From QHVT01 sp036399015 (GTDB taxonomy: Bacteria > Acidobacteriota > Thermoanaerobaculia > Gp7-AA8), in contig DASWNW010000075.1 in NCBI GenBank assembly GCA_036399015.1, positions 62,001 to 126,000 on the forward strand: DNA of 64,000 nucleotides, read 5' to 3'. The position numbers were made by a program, and so were the translations under genes. Shown here in pieces: positions 52,901 through 60,722 of the stretch; the first letter of the stretch is position 1, and every line of letters begins with the position of its first letter. The notes under the pieces were generated by a model. It was not told the origin of the DNA and ran no database searches. It worked only from the letters and a program-made list of their open reading frames with translations.

Positions 52901-55900
52901 ACACCACGACGGACACGTTGCTCGCCGCGAGCATGCCGCGGTTGCGGACGGTGATGGTGGCGCTGAGGGTCTGGCCGGCGGAGACGTTCGTCGCCGAGAG
53001 GGCGATGTCGTCGCGCGTGACGGCCAGGTCGGACCAGGAGTCGGTGAGCACCGCGTAGGCGGCGTTGTTCGACTCGTCGATCTCCGGGAGGATCTTGTCG
53101 GGATCAGCGACCGCGTAGACCGCGATCGAGTCGGCGAGCGTGACGTAAGTGCGCTCGAGCGTGACGCTGCTCTGCGCGCCGACCGAGAGCGGCACGATCG
53201 CGATCAGCTTGCCGCCGTGACCCGGCGCGCCGTCGTAGAAGCCGAGGGTCGACTCACCTGCCTCGCTGCCGCCGTTCTCAACGGTCGCGCGGATGGTGAT
53301 CGACTGGCCGGCCGCCGGACGCGACGGATTCGCCGTCACGGTCGCGACCTTGAAGTCGACGTTCGACGCCGGGCTCACGCTGATGCTGCGCGAGGCGGTG
53401 TTGTTCGTCTCGTTCGACTCGGCGATGGTGTTGTCGGGGTCGACGACAGCGCGGATCGAGTGGGTGCCGCCCGCCAGCGTTGCCGTCGCGGAGACGATCT
53501 GGCCGGAGCCGAGCGGCAGGGCCGCGATCGTGCCGCGCGTCAGCAGCGTGGAGGTGGCGCCGAGGTCGTCGTACAGCGCCCACGAGATCGACGAGGCGTC
53601 GCCCTTCCCGGCGTTGCGGATCGTCACCGTCACCGTGGCCTGCTGGCCCGGCTGGAGTTGCGACGGCGAGGTGTTGATGTCGGACGCGAAGACCTGCAGG
53701 TCGGGCTGACCGGCGGAGGCGCCGACGTTGATCGCGACCGCGGCCTTGTTGTTGGTCTCGTCGGTTTCGGTGATGGCGTTCGCCGGATCGAAGACGACGA
53801 CGATGCTCTGCACACCGACCGGCGCGGTGACGTTCCAGGCCATCGTGGCGCCGGCGAGGCGGCGGTCACCCTCGGTCGTGACGGTCACCGGGAGCGGCGC
53901 GCTGAGCGCCGCGCCGCCCGCGGCCGGGTCGCCGAGGTAGAACTGCGCCCGGACGTTGGCCGGGTTGACGGCCGCGGAGATCTCGGCGGTGGCGATGAGC
54001 TCGATCGTCTCGCCGCGCCGCGGCTGCGGGTCGCTGACCACGAGCGAGGTCGGGGTGACGAGGATGTCGGTGGTGAGGCGGACCGAGACGGTCTGCGACT
54101 TGTTGTCGGTCTCGTTGCACTCGACCACTTCGCCCGAGTTGGCGGTGCCGCCGTCGTCGACCACGGCGTAGAAGCCGGTGGTGTCGGCGGGCGGGTTGGC
54201 GAACGTGAACGTCACGTCCTCGTAGTCGCCCGGCGGGAGGTCGCGCAGCGTGGCGGTTCCGGCGAGCGCGGTCGTGTTCCCGCTGACGCGGTAGAAGGCG
54301 ACCTTCGTGTCGATGGCCTGGAACCAGCCGTTGTTGCCGGCGCGCACCGTCAGCTTCGCGCTGGCGGGGAAGCCGCTCGTGTCGGCGCGCATGTACGAGG
54401 CGGTGAGGTTCGGCTGGCCGGTCACGCCGATGGCGGTCGCCGGCTGCGGCGCGTTGGAGCGGAAGTGCGTCTTCGAGAAGGCGGTCGGCGTGACCACCGC
54501 CGGGATGCCGGCGCGCTCGTTGGAGACGTTCGCGACGTTGTAGGAGAGCTGGTTGAAGACGCCGCGCGTCCCGTTCCAGCGGGGGTCGCTGATGATCTTC
54601 ATGCCGTCGTTGCCCGGGACGGCGACGTCGGTGCGGCCGTCGCCGTCGATGTCGGCGACGACCGGCGCGGTCGGGAAGAACTGCGACTGCCCGTTCGCCA
54701 TCTCGTAGAGCGTCGCGCCGTCGCTCGCGCGCAGCAGGTAGAACTTCTGCCGCGCGGCGTAGGCCAGCGTCATGCCGGAGCCGAAGTCGAACGCCGTGGC
54801 GGAGGCGGTGGTGATGATTCCGAACGAGAAATCTTCGGTGGTTTTCTTCGTCCACTTCACCGCGCCGGTGACGCCGTTGAAGACGGTGTAGTAGCCGTCA
54901 CCCGCGACGCCGACCCAGGGGCCGGTGCTACCGTCCATGAAGACCGTCGGCGCGCCGCCCATGCGGGCGCCGTTGGGGATGTTCACCGGACCCCACACCG
55001 TCCCGCCGTCGGTGCCGCGGAGCAGCGTGACGCGGCCGTGTGCCACGAGGACGACCGAGGGGGTGGTCTGTCCGGGCAGCGTCACCGCGCCGGCGTAGCC
55101 GTCACCGAGGTCGCCGCGATGCCAGAGGATCGTGCCGTCCGCGCGGTAGGCGGTGCTGCCGGCGACGACTTCGAGCTTTCCGTCGCCGGTCAGGTCGACG
55201 GTGATCGGCGCCTCCTGGTCGGGGAAGTTCTCGTTGTAGAGGTCCCAGCCGTGGTCGTTGAAGGCGCGGCCCGAGCTGCCGGTGCCGACCCACTTGATCG
55301 TGCCGTCGGCGCCGTTGAGCACCGTGCGGCCGACGACGATCTCGACGGCGCCGTCGCCCTCGAGGTCGGCGATCGCGGGGGCGCCGATGTAGGTGAAGTC
55401 CTTGAAGAAGAGCCACGGCTCCCAGTCGGGATGGATGTCGATCTCGGGGCTCTGCCACTTGGTGTTGCCGTTGACGTCGAGCGCCACGATGCGGTGGCGG
55501 TAGTTCGCCGCCAGGATCTCCGGGATGCCGTCGCCGTCGAGATCGCCGATGGCGGACGAGAGCTGGCGTCCGAAGAAGCCGAAGTTGCGGATCCAGAGAC
55601 GCTGTCCGTTGTCGCCGCGATGCAGCGCGATCGCGCCGCCAGTGGCGTGCACGATGTACGGCGCGTCGTTGTCGTCGACGATGTCGTCGCCGTTCGTGTC
55701 GCGGAAGCGCGCCACCGGTGCCAGGTTCCGCGCGATCTGGTTCGTGCGCCACTTGATGCCCGGCACGAAGCCGGCCGCCTGGTTCTGGCAGTCCTGCCAG
55801 ACGTCGATGAAGTTGTTCCCCTCGTTGTTCTCGGCGATGGCGTTGCTGCTGTCGAGGTGCAGCACCAGCTTGCCGGGCGCGAAGCGGAGGGTGCCCTGTC

Positions 55901-58364
55901 CGCCGACCGAGATGTACTGCGTGGAAGGACCGGCGGGAACGAGCGTCGAGCCGAGCGCCGTGTCCACCTCGCCGTTGAAGGCGAGGTCGCCGTCGACGTC
56001 CTCGAACAGCGTGACGGTGAACGGCCGCGCCACCGGCGTGACGAGGTTCATCCCGATGGTGCCGCTGATGGTGAGCGTCGCCTGGTCGACCACCAGCTTC
56101 GTGGTGTCGATGGCGGAGGCGCGCGCACCGTTCAGCCGCACGTCCCCTTCCGACCCGGCCGGCGTGTAGAGCTTCGTGACGCGGTTGTTCGCGTACGTCG
56201 GCTCGAACACGCTGTGTCCGTCGTTGACCTCGGCCGTCGCGAAGCGCTGGCCGGCGCGCACGTTCCACGACACCGGCACCACCGTCTTGCCCATGCCCGG
56301 GACGTCGATGGTCGTGTCGAGGACCTTGATGCCACCGTTCTGCGGAAGGTCGTCGTGCACGACGACGCGCACCGCGGTCGCCGGGAGAACGCCGTTGTTG
56401 CGGACGACGAGCCGCGCCTCGAGCTTGGCGCCGTTCGACAGCGTGGCGCGCGGCAGGACGAAGCCCTCGCGCGTGAGCACGAGGTCCGCGAACTGGTCGG
56501 TCAGCAGCGCGTGGCCGCCGTTGTTGCCCTCGTCGACCTCAGGCAGCAGGTCGTCGGGATCGGCGACCGCGTAGACGACGCGCGAGGTCGCCGAGGCGAC
56601 GTGCGTGACCTGCACCTGCGTCGTCGACTGCGCGGCGATCGTGATCGGCATGGCGGCGATGACGACGCCGCCGGCGTTCGGGACGCCGTCGTAGAACGCG
56701 ACCGTCGACGTGACCCGCTCGAGGCCGGCGTTGTCGATCGTGGCCACGATCCCGAACGACTGCCCCTCGGTGGGACGCTGCGGATCGGTCCAGACCTCGC
56801 CCGCGCGGATGCGCAGGTCGACGTTCGCCGCCGCGGTGACGCTGATCGACTTCGAGGCCTGGTTGTTCGCCTCGTTCGACTCGGTGAGCTGCGCGTCGGG
56901 ATCGGCCACGGCGCGGATCGTGTGCGTGCCGGCAGGCAGCGTGACGGGGATCGAGACCACCGCCGCCCCTTCCGCGGCGATCGACTCCACCGTCGCCTTC
57001 TTCAGCAGGGTCTCCTTGCCGCCGGTGACCTGATAGATCGCGTAGCCGGCGTTCTTCGCCTCCCCTTCCCCGTTGTTGCGGATGGTGACGTTGAGCGAGC
57101 CTTCCTGGTTCGGCTGCAGCCGCGCGGGCGCGCTGACGATGTCGGCCGAGAACACCTGCAGGTCGGGCTTGCCGGCGACGGCCAGCGTGGCCGTCGAGGC
57201 GTTGTCGTCCTTGCGCATCTCGTCGACGGCGTTCTGCGGGTCGACGACCGCGGCGATGGTCTGCGTCCCGGTGAGCGTCGTGGCGGCGAAGGTCAGCGTG
57301 ACGGTGCGCGTCTGGCCGGCGGCCAGCGTGGCGAAGTTCGAGGTGGCGAGCTCGCGCCCCTTCACGTCCCCGACGTAGAGCTTCACGGTCGTGGCGGCGT
57401 TCGAGATCGCGGAGCCGATGTTCGTCACCTTGACCGACGCCGAGACGTTCGCGCCCTCGTTGACCGAGGAGGGGGTGAGCGTGAAGTCGCCGGTCTTGAT
57501 GGCGAGGTTCGACTTGTTCGCCGCGTACGCCTCGAGCACGCGCGCGGTGAGGTACGCGTCGCCGCTCCACGAGCCGTCGGCCGACTGCTGCGTCGTGAGG
57601 TAAGCCAGCGTGGCGGTGGCGGTCTGCGAGAGCGGATAGCCGGAGAGGGCGAGCGCGCGGAACGCCGTCGCCGTCTCGAGCGGACCGATGCCGATGCTGC
57701 CGTCCGGGTTCATGCGCGCGGCGAGATACGCCTGCGCGGCGGCAACGGTGGCGGGCGGCGCCTGCTGCGCCGCCGTCGACGAAAGCGCGGCCAGCACCTC
57801 GGCAGTCAGGACGGGATTGCTGGCGAAGCCGGTGTCGATGCCCCAGCCGCCGTCGGCGTTCTGGCGCGTGATGAGCGTCGTCACCACGCCGGCGATCGCG
57901 GTCAGGTATTTCCCTTCCTGCGTCGCCAGCGCCTGCAGCGCCAGCGCGGAGTCGTAGCTGTCGCCGGTGTGGTCGATGAAGCCGCCGTAGTCAGGCCCGG
58001 CGGTGGAGCGCTGCAGCGAGAGACGCTGCAGGCTCGCCGAGGCGTCGTACTTGGCGAGCGACAGCGCGACACTCTGCTCGGCGAGGAACTGGTTCGCCTC
58101 GAAACCCCGCTGGCTGCCGAGCCACGCCACGCCGGCCGTCAGCGACGGCGACGTCGAGCGGTGCAGCGAGAGCGCGATCAGCGCGCGGGCGGTATCCCGC
58201 GGAACGAGGTCGGGATGGCTGCCCCAGGTGCCGTTCGCGTTCTGATGCGAGGCGAGCCAGTTCAGGCCCCCGTTCACGGGCGTGGTCTGGGCGATCGCCG
58301 TCGTCGCGAGAATCAAAAAAGCGAGCGATGCCCACATCGCGGCGCGGCCGCGCAATGCTGTCAT
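46908..58364 (-). CDS. Giant secreted toroid/CARDB/VCBS/PA14 protein, 3818 aa
   Basis: A signal peptide (WASLAFLILATTAIAQ) precedes an alpha/alpha-toroid with prenyltransferase-like repeats (about 30-285; QNANGTWGS, NADGGWGID, SADGSWSG). A long run of CARDB-type domains spans about 290-890, VCBS/FG-GAP propeller repeats about 890-1270 (AIGDLDGDGIPEI and similar), and more CARDB about 1310-2380. A second toroid lies about 2395-2700 with FCFRCHV (CxxCH) near 2420 and CDHCF. A DUF2341-like module (about 2865-2970), a PA14 domain (about 2990-3140), further beta-sandwiches, a glutamine-amidotransferase-like domain (about 3430-3640) and a helical end follow. CAGGAG precedes the ATG by 7 bases. First gene of an operon with the RHS protein; probably cell-surface. 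Confidence 0.92.
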   Translation of the reverse strand: MTALRGRAAMWASLAFLILATTAIAQTTPVNGGLNWLASHQNANGTWGSHPDLVPRDTARALIALSLHRSTSPSLTAGVAWLGSQRGFEANQFLAEQSVALSLAKYDASASLQRLSLQRSTAGPDYGGFIDHTGDSYDSALALQALATQEGKYLTAIAGVVTTLITRQNADGGWGIDTGFASNPVLTAEVLAALSSTAAQQAPPATVAAAQAYLAARMNPDGSIGIGPLETATAFRALALSGYPLSQTATATLAYLTTQQSADGSWSGDAYLTARVLEAYAANKSNLAIKTGDFTLTPSSVNEGANVSASVKVTNIGSAISNAATTVKLYVGDVKGRELATSNFATLAAGQTRTVTLTFAATTLTGTQTIAAVVDPQNAVDEMRKDDNASTATLAVAGKPDLQVFSADIVSAPARLQPNQEGSLNVTIRNNGEGEAKNAGYAIYQVTGGKETLLKKATVESIAAEGAAVVSIPVTLPAGTHTIRAVADPDAQLTESNEANNQASKSISVTAAANVDLRIRAGEVWTDPQRPTEGQSFGIVATIDNAGLERVTSTVAFYDGVPNAGGVVIAAMPITIAAQSTTQVQVTHVASATSRVVYAVADPDDLLPEVDEGNNGGHALLTDQFADLVLTREGFVLPRATLSNGAKLEARLVVRNNGVLPATAVRVVVHDDLPQNGGIKVLDTTIDVPGMGKTVVPVSWNVRAGQRFATAEVNDGHSVFEPTYANNRVTKLYTPAGSEGDVRLNGARASAIDTTKLVVDQATLTISGTIGMNLVTPVARPFTVTLFEDVDGDLAFNGEVDTALGSTLVPAGPSTQYISVGGQGTLRFAPGKLVLHLDSSNAIAENNEGNNFIDVWQDCQNQAAGFVPGIKWRTNQIARNLAPVARFRDTNGDDIVDDNDAPYIVHATGGAIALHRGDNGQRLWIRNFGFFGRQLSSAIGDLDGDGIPEILAANYRHRIVALDVNGNTKWQSPEIDIHPDWEPWLFFKDFTYIGAPAIADLEGDGAVEIVVGRTVLNGADGTIKWVGTGSSGRAFNDHGWDLYNENFPDQEAPITVDLTGDGKLEVVAGSTAYRADGTILWHRGDLGDGYAGAVTLPGQTTPSVVLVAHGRVTLLRGTDGGTVWGPVNIPNGARMGGAPTVFMDGSTGPWVGVAGDGYYTVFNGVTGAVKWTKKTTEDFSFGIITTASATAFDFGSGMTLAYAARQKFYLLRASDGATLYEMANGQSQFFPTAPVVADIDGDGRTDVAVPGNDGMKIISDPRWNGTRGVFNQLSYNVANVSNERAGIPAVVTPTAFSKTHFRSNAPQPATAIGVTGQPNLTASYMRADTSGFPASAKLTVRAGNNGWFQAIDTKVAFYRVSGNTTALAGTATLRDLPPGDYEDVTFTFANPPADTTGFYAVVDDGGTANSGEVVECNETDNKSQTVSVRLTTDILVTPTSLVVSDPQPRRGETIELIATAEISAAVNPANVRAQFYLGDPAAGGAALSAPLPVTVTTEGDRRLAGATMAWNVTAPVGVQSIVVVFDPANAITETDETNNKAAVAINVGASAGQPDLQVFASDINTSPSQLQPGQQATVTVTIRNAGKGDASSISWALYDDLGATSTLLTRGTIAALPLGSGQIVSATATLAGGTHSIRAVVDPDNTIAESNETNNTASRSISVSPASNVDFKVATVTANPSRPAAGQSITIRATVENGGSEAGESTLGFYDGAPGHGGKLIAIVPLSVGAQSSVTLERTYVTLADSIAVYAVADPDKILPEIDESNNAAYAVLTDSWSDLAVTRDDIALSATNVSAGQTLSATITVRNRGMLAASNVSVVVYDDATGSGGRVVFETRVDVPAQGSVNVPASFAARAGQRFATVVVNGDESVVETDFSNNRATRFYSGSGDEADLSLDTTVARDVAIDTTGLTISASELSISGNVKLRLNTPGTKTFTVLVFEDADGDLAYDSEVDKALGSALVDAGVTPQNVEVAVQGTLRFLPGKLAVYIDSSNAVSETDESNNLLDLWQDCRVSDVPRSNLTASYVRFDGSGYPASAKVIARVGNNGSATAVQSGVAFHAVSAGGTTLLGTATVPQLRPGAYADVQLVIANPSAATTAVYAVADGPGLVTECDESDNRSTDVSVQFSSDIMADTALLLVSDPEPRQGDTIDFVAVARLFGAVSESQVKAQFYLGNPSAGGAPISGVLTAPTSSTRGSHSATASFRWTVTAPLGPQAIYVVFDPAGVVAEDDETNNRGIYSLNVTSPDPVRKLSGTISLNPPAVEPGSPVDVSIFIKNIGNVPLSNLTLRYTVSGGAGTGFDGSASVATLPKNDIAIVKLGKFTPASEGEYTVVVTPSDESITLIAGPKAIKVAPFAAAMMTAAPKLVPVSVPLVQAHTKISRGNTIIVPDDPLVPLLKTHIQRGLNWQAQYINADLNADFCFRCHVTAQGMVSFEESRKVSGVTVDTVVAERIFLSTANNQWSNGMWHGWGERRSTTAVGAWSLAYWHDGERAKPYLIRSLEGMLELQNKGGSQDGAWECDHCFISYGSREAHTMMGIIAMARGWELTKDKRYYDSMISAVNWTMRYDWQGNAVSRGPEWAARTSIGLSAALPQISDEALASTVRKRIDTIAAYLRSVQQADGSFGTFTTPDEPIIRNAQSLYALSLAGVPGSDPSIRTAIVWLLNHQQPNGAWREARNDNNQEHWVDETTWAMIALPAAFLRLGQFDVDYDVFLPTDTEYVSASPVPLSVNPVAGGKQLKWKLKDVNEAGQELLLNVNLNGIGNNEQRPVVGRATLNYTHPYTGEKTSRNLDIPQVTGFAPLRLSISTDKPSYAPNTQVEITEVAENVGAATVGVTNDVVIRDDNGTTVATVITDDVIEGFPADPFPAWNYAIPVTVPVTNGGVNRLVIMSVDFGAKLAALGATGTFDTNSIRVTADNAAAQELFYNFQPDGTSNPDAGKLVVTIPDSAAAGTTVGLHIYFDTIENGFKPASMFDRSRASNGSSTASGQGFLGRYYALDTAKQGGYVSFEKDVKYFEPPLLTRLETNSYMASAFPAGVQRDFFVVVWTGVVYAPVTGTYQFELGSDDGSWLSIDGVELINNGGGHGVIHRYASKQLTAGFHSFRVTMFEWGGGEYLSLAWAPPGKGWEILPPNSLYTSFPAADPSSVVVGNARVLTHGTVTRKFTWNTGSTATGPYSVLGTLKQFGSFVTDASAAFSITPAAEVSGSIVTDKPVYDSGETVRANGSVRYDAGNVTLTNVNAVVSVLDAADTVKATKTTPIASLIPGQAVAARLAWSAGSSEPGTYTAKLVVLDSSGAQLAETSAAFELRSTAVSGKGVSGTITTPATVQQGESLPISISITNGGNSALTDAPFAVTILDPETQAPVATLNFTASIGADATYTLDLTHATATMPLQTYQAYLVSMITGSAVPLSNTTFEVKAPPLKLELSTGGPSRVLIWADCANGNSATPCTAVAPAFLTQTLTAAGIPWTLVGTQTEALAAFRTGAYDEVVLYQQGPYQAKIDDELVETVRGGLGLLLIKGHPDAMPKLAPALGAKFNGKLAGPSTLLDLLQTPFTAASQITLNGDGVKVGLEGAQAAAKISATQAPAISYHTFGAGRVVVVPFDTEKTRTPDVAKLLVDSVNYVARVHTYDARQVVPIDFTVTPPPGAPASLTIGFTVPQGMSLVHASPALTSTAPGEWSITSNGEPFHLYLWVRLPDAAGPYTITGTAGFAGQTAVVTKTLEVVVAADRVAIEAALASDLEALAATAPAGDRKSISDAQAHLAAVKALGVTKAPAAITRILQLIESLRTVSVDTTAARNDADRLLVWWQSRV

Positions 58365-58432
58365 GGAGTGCTCCTGGTACTGCTGAAATCACCGGGGGAA
58401 GCGGATGGCGCGCAGGATAAATGGGCGACTTA

Positions 58433-58448
58433 TGAGCGTCAACGCTCA
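58433..58448. promoter_or_regulatory. Perfect small hairpin upstream of the giant operon
   Basis: TGAGCG-TCAA-CGCTCA, a 6-bp stem with a 4-base loop, lies 69-84 bases upstream of the ATG at 58364, in the only intergenic space before the operon. No T-tract follows on the minus strand, so it looks like an operator or a 5'-UTR hairpin. Short palindromes arise by chance in such DNA. Confidence 0.35.
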
Positions 58449-58455
58449 GAAACGG

Positions 58456-58492
58456 AAAAATCGCCGTCCGGATGGCCGGTATGGCTACCGGC
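58456..58492 (-). terminator. Possible intrinsic terminator of the small TPR gene
   Basis: On the minus strand GCCGGTA-GCCA-TACCGGC (58475-58492) forms a 7-bp stem just after the TPR-gene stop (58499). A T-run (58456-58460) occurs about 14 bases later. The gap between stem and T-run is longer than usual, so termination would be weak. Confidence 0.4.
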
Positions 58493-58498
58493 GGTCCA

Positions 58499-58984
58499 TT
58501 ATTGGACTCGCGCGAACGCCTGCTCGAGCGTCTTTAACGCCGCGTCGTCCGGCTTCTGGCCCTGCAGAATGGCGAATGATTTCTTCGCCCGGTCCATGTG
58601 CCCCAGCTCGAGCAGCATCGCCGTCATGTTGTAGCGTGCCTGCCAGTGCGCCGGCTCTTTGAGCGTGACGAATTCGAACGTGGCCAGCGCCTGCTCCTTG
58701 CGCCCGAGCTGCCGCAGGCAGACGCCGAGGTCCGTGGCCGCGTCGGCGTCGAAACGGATGGCGAGCGCGCTTTCATAGGCGGCGATCGCCTCTTCACAGC
58801 GCTGCGCGTCCATTGCGGCATTTCCCTTTGCACGCGCCGTTTCGAAGGGGTCCGCGGCCGGTGCCGCGGTCGCCTGCTGCGGGACGACGGTCTGTGGCTG
58901 GCGGCCGACATTCGGCGCGACGAGAAATACGCCGACGAGGACGCCGATCACGAACGCCGCACCAGCGATAAATCCTGCGCGCAT
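58499..58984 (-). CDS. Membrane-anchored TPR protein, 161 aa
   Basis: From the ATG at 58984: one N-terminal span (MRAGFIAGAAFVIGVLVGVF), a short Gln/Ala/Pro linker, then about three TPR units (AKGNAAMDAQRCEEAIAAYE, DLGVCLRQLGRKEQALATFE, YNMTAMLLELGHMDRAKKSF). It probably faces the periplasm as a protein-binding adaptor. It stands alone upstream of the giant operon in the same direction, with about 130 bases between; a shared function is possible but unproven. Confidence 0.85.
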   Translation of the reverse strand: MRAGFIAGAAFVIGVLVGVFLVAPNVGRQPQTVVPQQATAAPAADPFETARAKGNAAMDAQRCEEAIAAYESALAIRFDADAATDLGVCLRQLGRKEQALATFEFVTLKEPAHWQARYNMTAMLLELGHMDRAKKSFAILQGQKPDDAALKTLEQAFARVQ

Positions 58985-59063
58985 TTCCGCGAGATTAACC
59001 GCCGCCGCGTCATGCGGCAAGCCGCTGGAGCGGCGTGCAGCCGCGGTAGCATCGCGGCGGCCG

Positions 59064-59363
59064 ATGTTCGAACAGACGCGCGTGACGTCGAGAAGCCGCG
59101 GGCCGCTGTCGCTGCTCGCCGGCGGCGCAATGACCCTTCTCGGCTACTACGGACTGCCCTGGTGGGCCGGATGGCCGGCGTACGCGGTGCTGGCGCGTGC
59201 CGAGTCGGCGTGGACGCTCTCCGAGCGCGGCGCCACGTGGCAGTTCGCCTTCTTCGCGGCCGCCGTGCTGGTGAACGTGCTCTGCTGGGCGCTGCTCGTG
59301 CGGCTCCTGTTGCGCGTCTTACAACGGCTCAGGCAACGAGGTGATCGCCCGCCGCTTGCGTGA
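59064..59363 (+). CDS. Small two-span membrane protein, 99 aa
   Basis: MFEQTRVTSRSRGPLSLLAG leads into two hydrophobic segments (LSLLAGGAMTLLGYYGLPWW; FAFFAAAVLVNVLCWALLVR) and a basic tail (RLLLRVLQRLRQRGDRPPLA), which places the C-terminus in the cytoplasm. It is divergent from the TPR gene and overlaps the convergent receiver gene by 35 bases. No family recognised. Confidence 0.65.
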   Translation: MFEQTRVTSRSRGPLSLLAGGAMTLLGYYGLPWWAGWPAYAVLARAESAWTLSERGATWQFAFFAAAVLVNVLCWALLVRLLLRVLQRLRQRGDRPPLA

Positions 59364-59766
59364 CTCCGGCGAGTCGCGCCTGGCGCGCCGCCACGCAGCC
59401 GCCCACGATTCCCGCCAGGTCGGCGGAGTCGATCGGCTTGCGCACGATCGCCTGGGCGATGTCGCCGGGGAGCAGCGGCATCTCCCGCTCCGGCGTTCCG
59501 GTGACGATCAGGATCACCGGCTTCCGCTCCTCCGGCTCGTTCCAGCTCAGCATCTCGCTGAGGACGCCGGTGCCGTCCAGCTCCGGCATCTCCAAGTCGA
59601 GGAGCACGACCGAGTAGGTGGTGACGCGGAGATAGCCGAGAGCCTCGACGCCGTGGCTGGCGGCCTCGCAGGTGAGGCCGGTCCGCTCCAGCATGGCGCA
59701 GAGCAGCCGCCGCACCTCCTCGTCATCGTCCACGATCAGCACGTCTTTACTGCGCCGGGTTTCCAT
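59329..59766 (-). CDS. Single-domain response regulator
   Basis: The product has 145 residues: VLIVDDDEEVRRLLCAMLER, VVLLDLEMPELDGTGVL (phospho-Asp), ILIVTGTPE (Thr) and AIVRKPIDSADL (Lys). All receiver positions are intact. The ATG at 59766 lies 6 bases from GGAGG, which decides it over the in-frame GTG at 59772. The 3' end overlaps the plus-strand membrane-protein gene. No kinase or output gene is linked. Confidence 0.9.
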   Translation of the reverse strand: METRRSKDVLIVDDDEEVRRLLCAMLERTGLTCEAASHGVEALGYLRVTTYSVVLLDLEMPELDGTGVLSEMLSWNEPEERKPVILIVTGTPEREMPLLPGDIAQAIVRKPIDSADLAGIVGGCVAARQARLAGVTQAAGDHLVA

Positions 59767-59931
59767 CCGCACCTCCGCGAACCTTCGAACCGCACGCAGG
59801 TTGCGAGCGGCGTTACGGCGGCTAGGTTCGATGGCGAGGCTGATGCGTAGAAGAGCGCGAGGCGCCGAGCATCAAAGGTAGCGGCGGCTCCACCGTAACA
59901 CCCGCCCGATGAAAAAGATACGCCCGCTCCT

Positions 59932-60196
59932 CTACGGCTTCGGGCGCCAGTCCGTCGGCTTACCCGCCAGGTAGTCCCGCGCGCGCTGCAGCGTGAGCTC
60001 ATTGCCGGAGCCGAAGAACTTGTAGAGCGTGTCCCATTCGGCCCCGCTCTTCCACGGCAGCATCTCCACCGTCACGCGCGTCTTGCCGCGGCCGATGTCG
60101 TCGAACGAGACGAGGCTCAACACCTCGTTCTGGATGTTCCCCGGCGCGCCGATCCTGCCGTCGGGCGTAGCTCGACTCCGAAATCCCTCTTCTTGT
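59932..60196 (-). pseudogene. Truncated SRPBCC/AHSA1-domain fragment
   Basis: An open frame reads YADGRIGAPGNIQNEVLSLV, SFDDIGRGKTRVTVEMLPWK, then FFGSGNELTLQRARDYLAG and ends WRPKP. This is the C-terminal half of an SRPBCC domain (activator of Hsp90 ATPase homologue 1-like). The N-terminal half, normally another 70 or so residues, is absent; the frame runs directly into the end of a receiver gene. The only starts are internal GTG/TTG codons without a ribosome site. I read it as a 5'-deleted remnant, the junction lying within a few bases of the receiver stop at 60201. Confidence 0.75.
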
Positions 60197-60200
60197 CGCT

Positions 60201-60635
60201 CTACGCCGCGCCGACCATGCGTTTCGAGCGGCGGTCGCCGTCGGACGGGCCGCAGCAGGCCTTCACGTAGCCGGCCAGCTCGTTGACGTCGAACGGCTTG
60301 AAGACGATGGCGTTGACGACCTCCGGCTCGAGCGCGCTGAGCACGTCGCGGTTCGTGGCGCTGACGACGATCACCGACTGCGGCTTGTCCTCGCGGCGCT
60401 CCTTCAGCCAGTCGATCACTTCCCAGCCGCTCACCCGCGGCATCATCAGGTCGAGCACCAGGACGCGGTAGCGGTGCTCCTGCAGTGCGTCGATCGCCTC
60501 CATGCCGTCGCGGGCGGTCGTCACCTGCAGCCCCTCATGGCGGAAGGTCACCGCCAGCAGCCGGCGGATCGCGGGATCATCCTCGACGACCAGGACTTCG
60601 GCCCCGGACGCCGGTGCGGCAGGTGTGTCGGTCAT
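60201..60635 (-). CDS. Single-domain response regulator
   Basis: The product has 144 residues: VLVVEDDPAIRRLLAVTF, VLVLDLMMPRVSGWEVI (phospho-Asp), VIVVSATNRD (Ser/Thr) and IVFKPFDVNEL (Lys). A short basic C-terminal tail (GDRRSKRMVGAA) is present, with no output domain. I take ATG 60635 (MTDTPAAP), just before the fold; the longer frame runs into the divergent promoter. Divergent from another lone receiver (60723), a pairing that suggests a duplicated signalling unit. The truncated SRPBCC remnant lies immediately downstream. Confidence 0.9.
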   Translation of the reverse strand: MTDTPAAPASGAEVLVVEDDPAIRRLLAVTFRHEGLQVTTARDGMEAIDALQEHRYRVLVLDLMMPRVSGWEVIDWLKERREDKPQSVIVVSATNRDVLSALEPEVVNAIVFKPFDVNELAGYVKACCGPSDGDRRSKRMVGAA

Positions 60636-60722
60636 GCGAGCGGACCTACTGCAACGCTGCTGCCGAGGCGGCTGCGCACGTGATTTGCACTTTCTGGCGC
60701 CGGTGATTCTGGGAGGGTGGGT

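Noticed and set aside
39840..58364. Prophage or integrated element around the RHS operon
   Set aside because: No integrase, phage structural gene or attachment-site duplication next to a tRNA; composition matches the surroundings.
50760..58634. A 2624-codon open frame on the plus strand opposite the giant gene, and similar ones opposite the RHS gene (44408-47017) and the giant's 3' end (46806-49685)
   Set aside because: These are long because G+C-rich codon-biased genes leave antisense frames open. Their translations are Arg/Gly/Val/Asp-rich, lack recognisable domains, and cross domain borders of the real gene.
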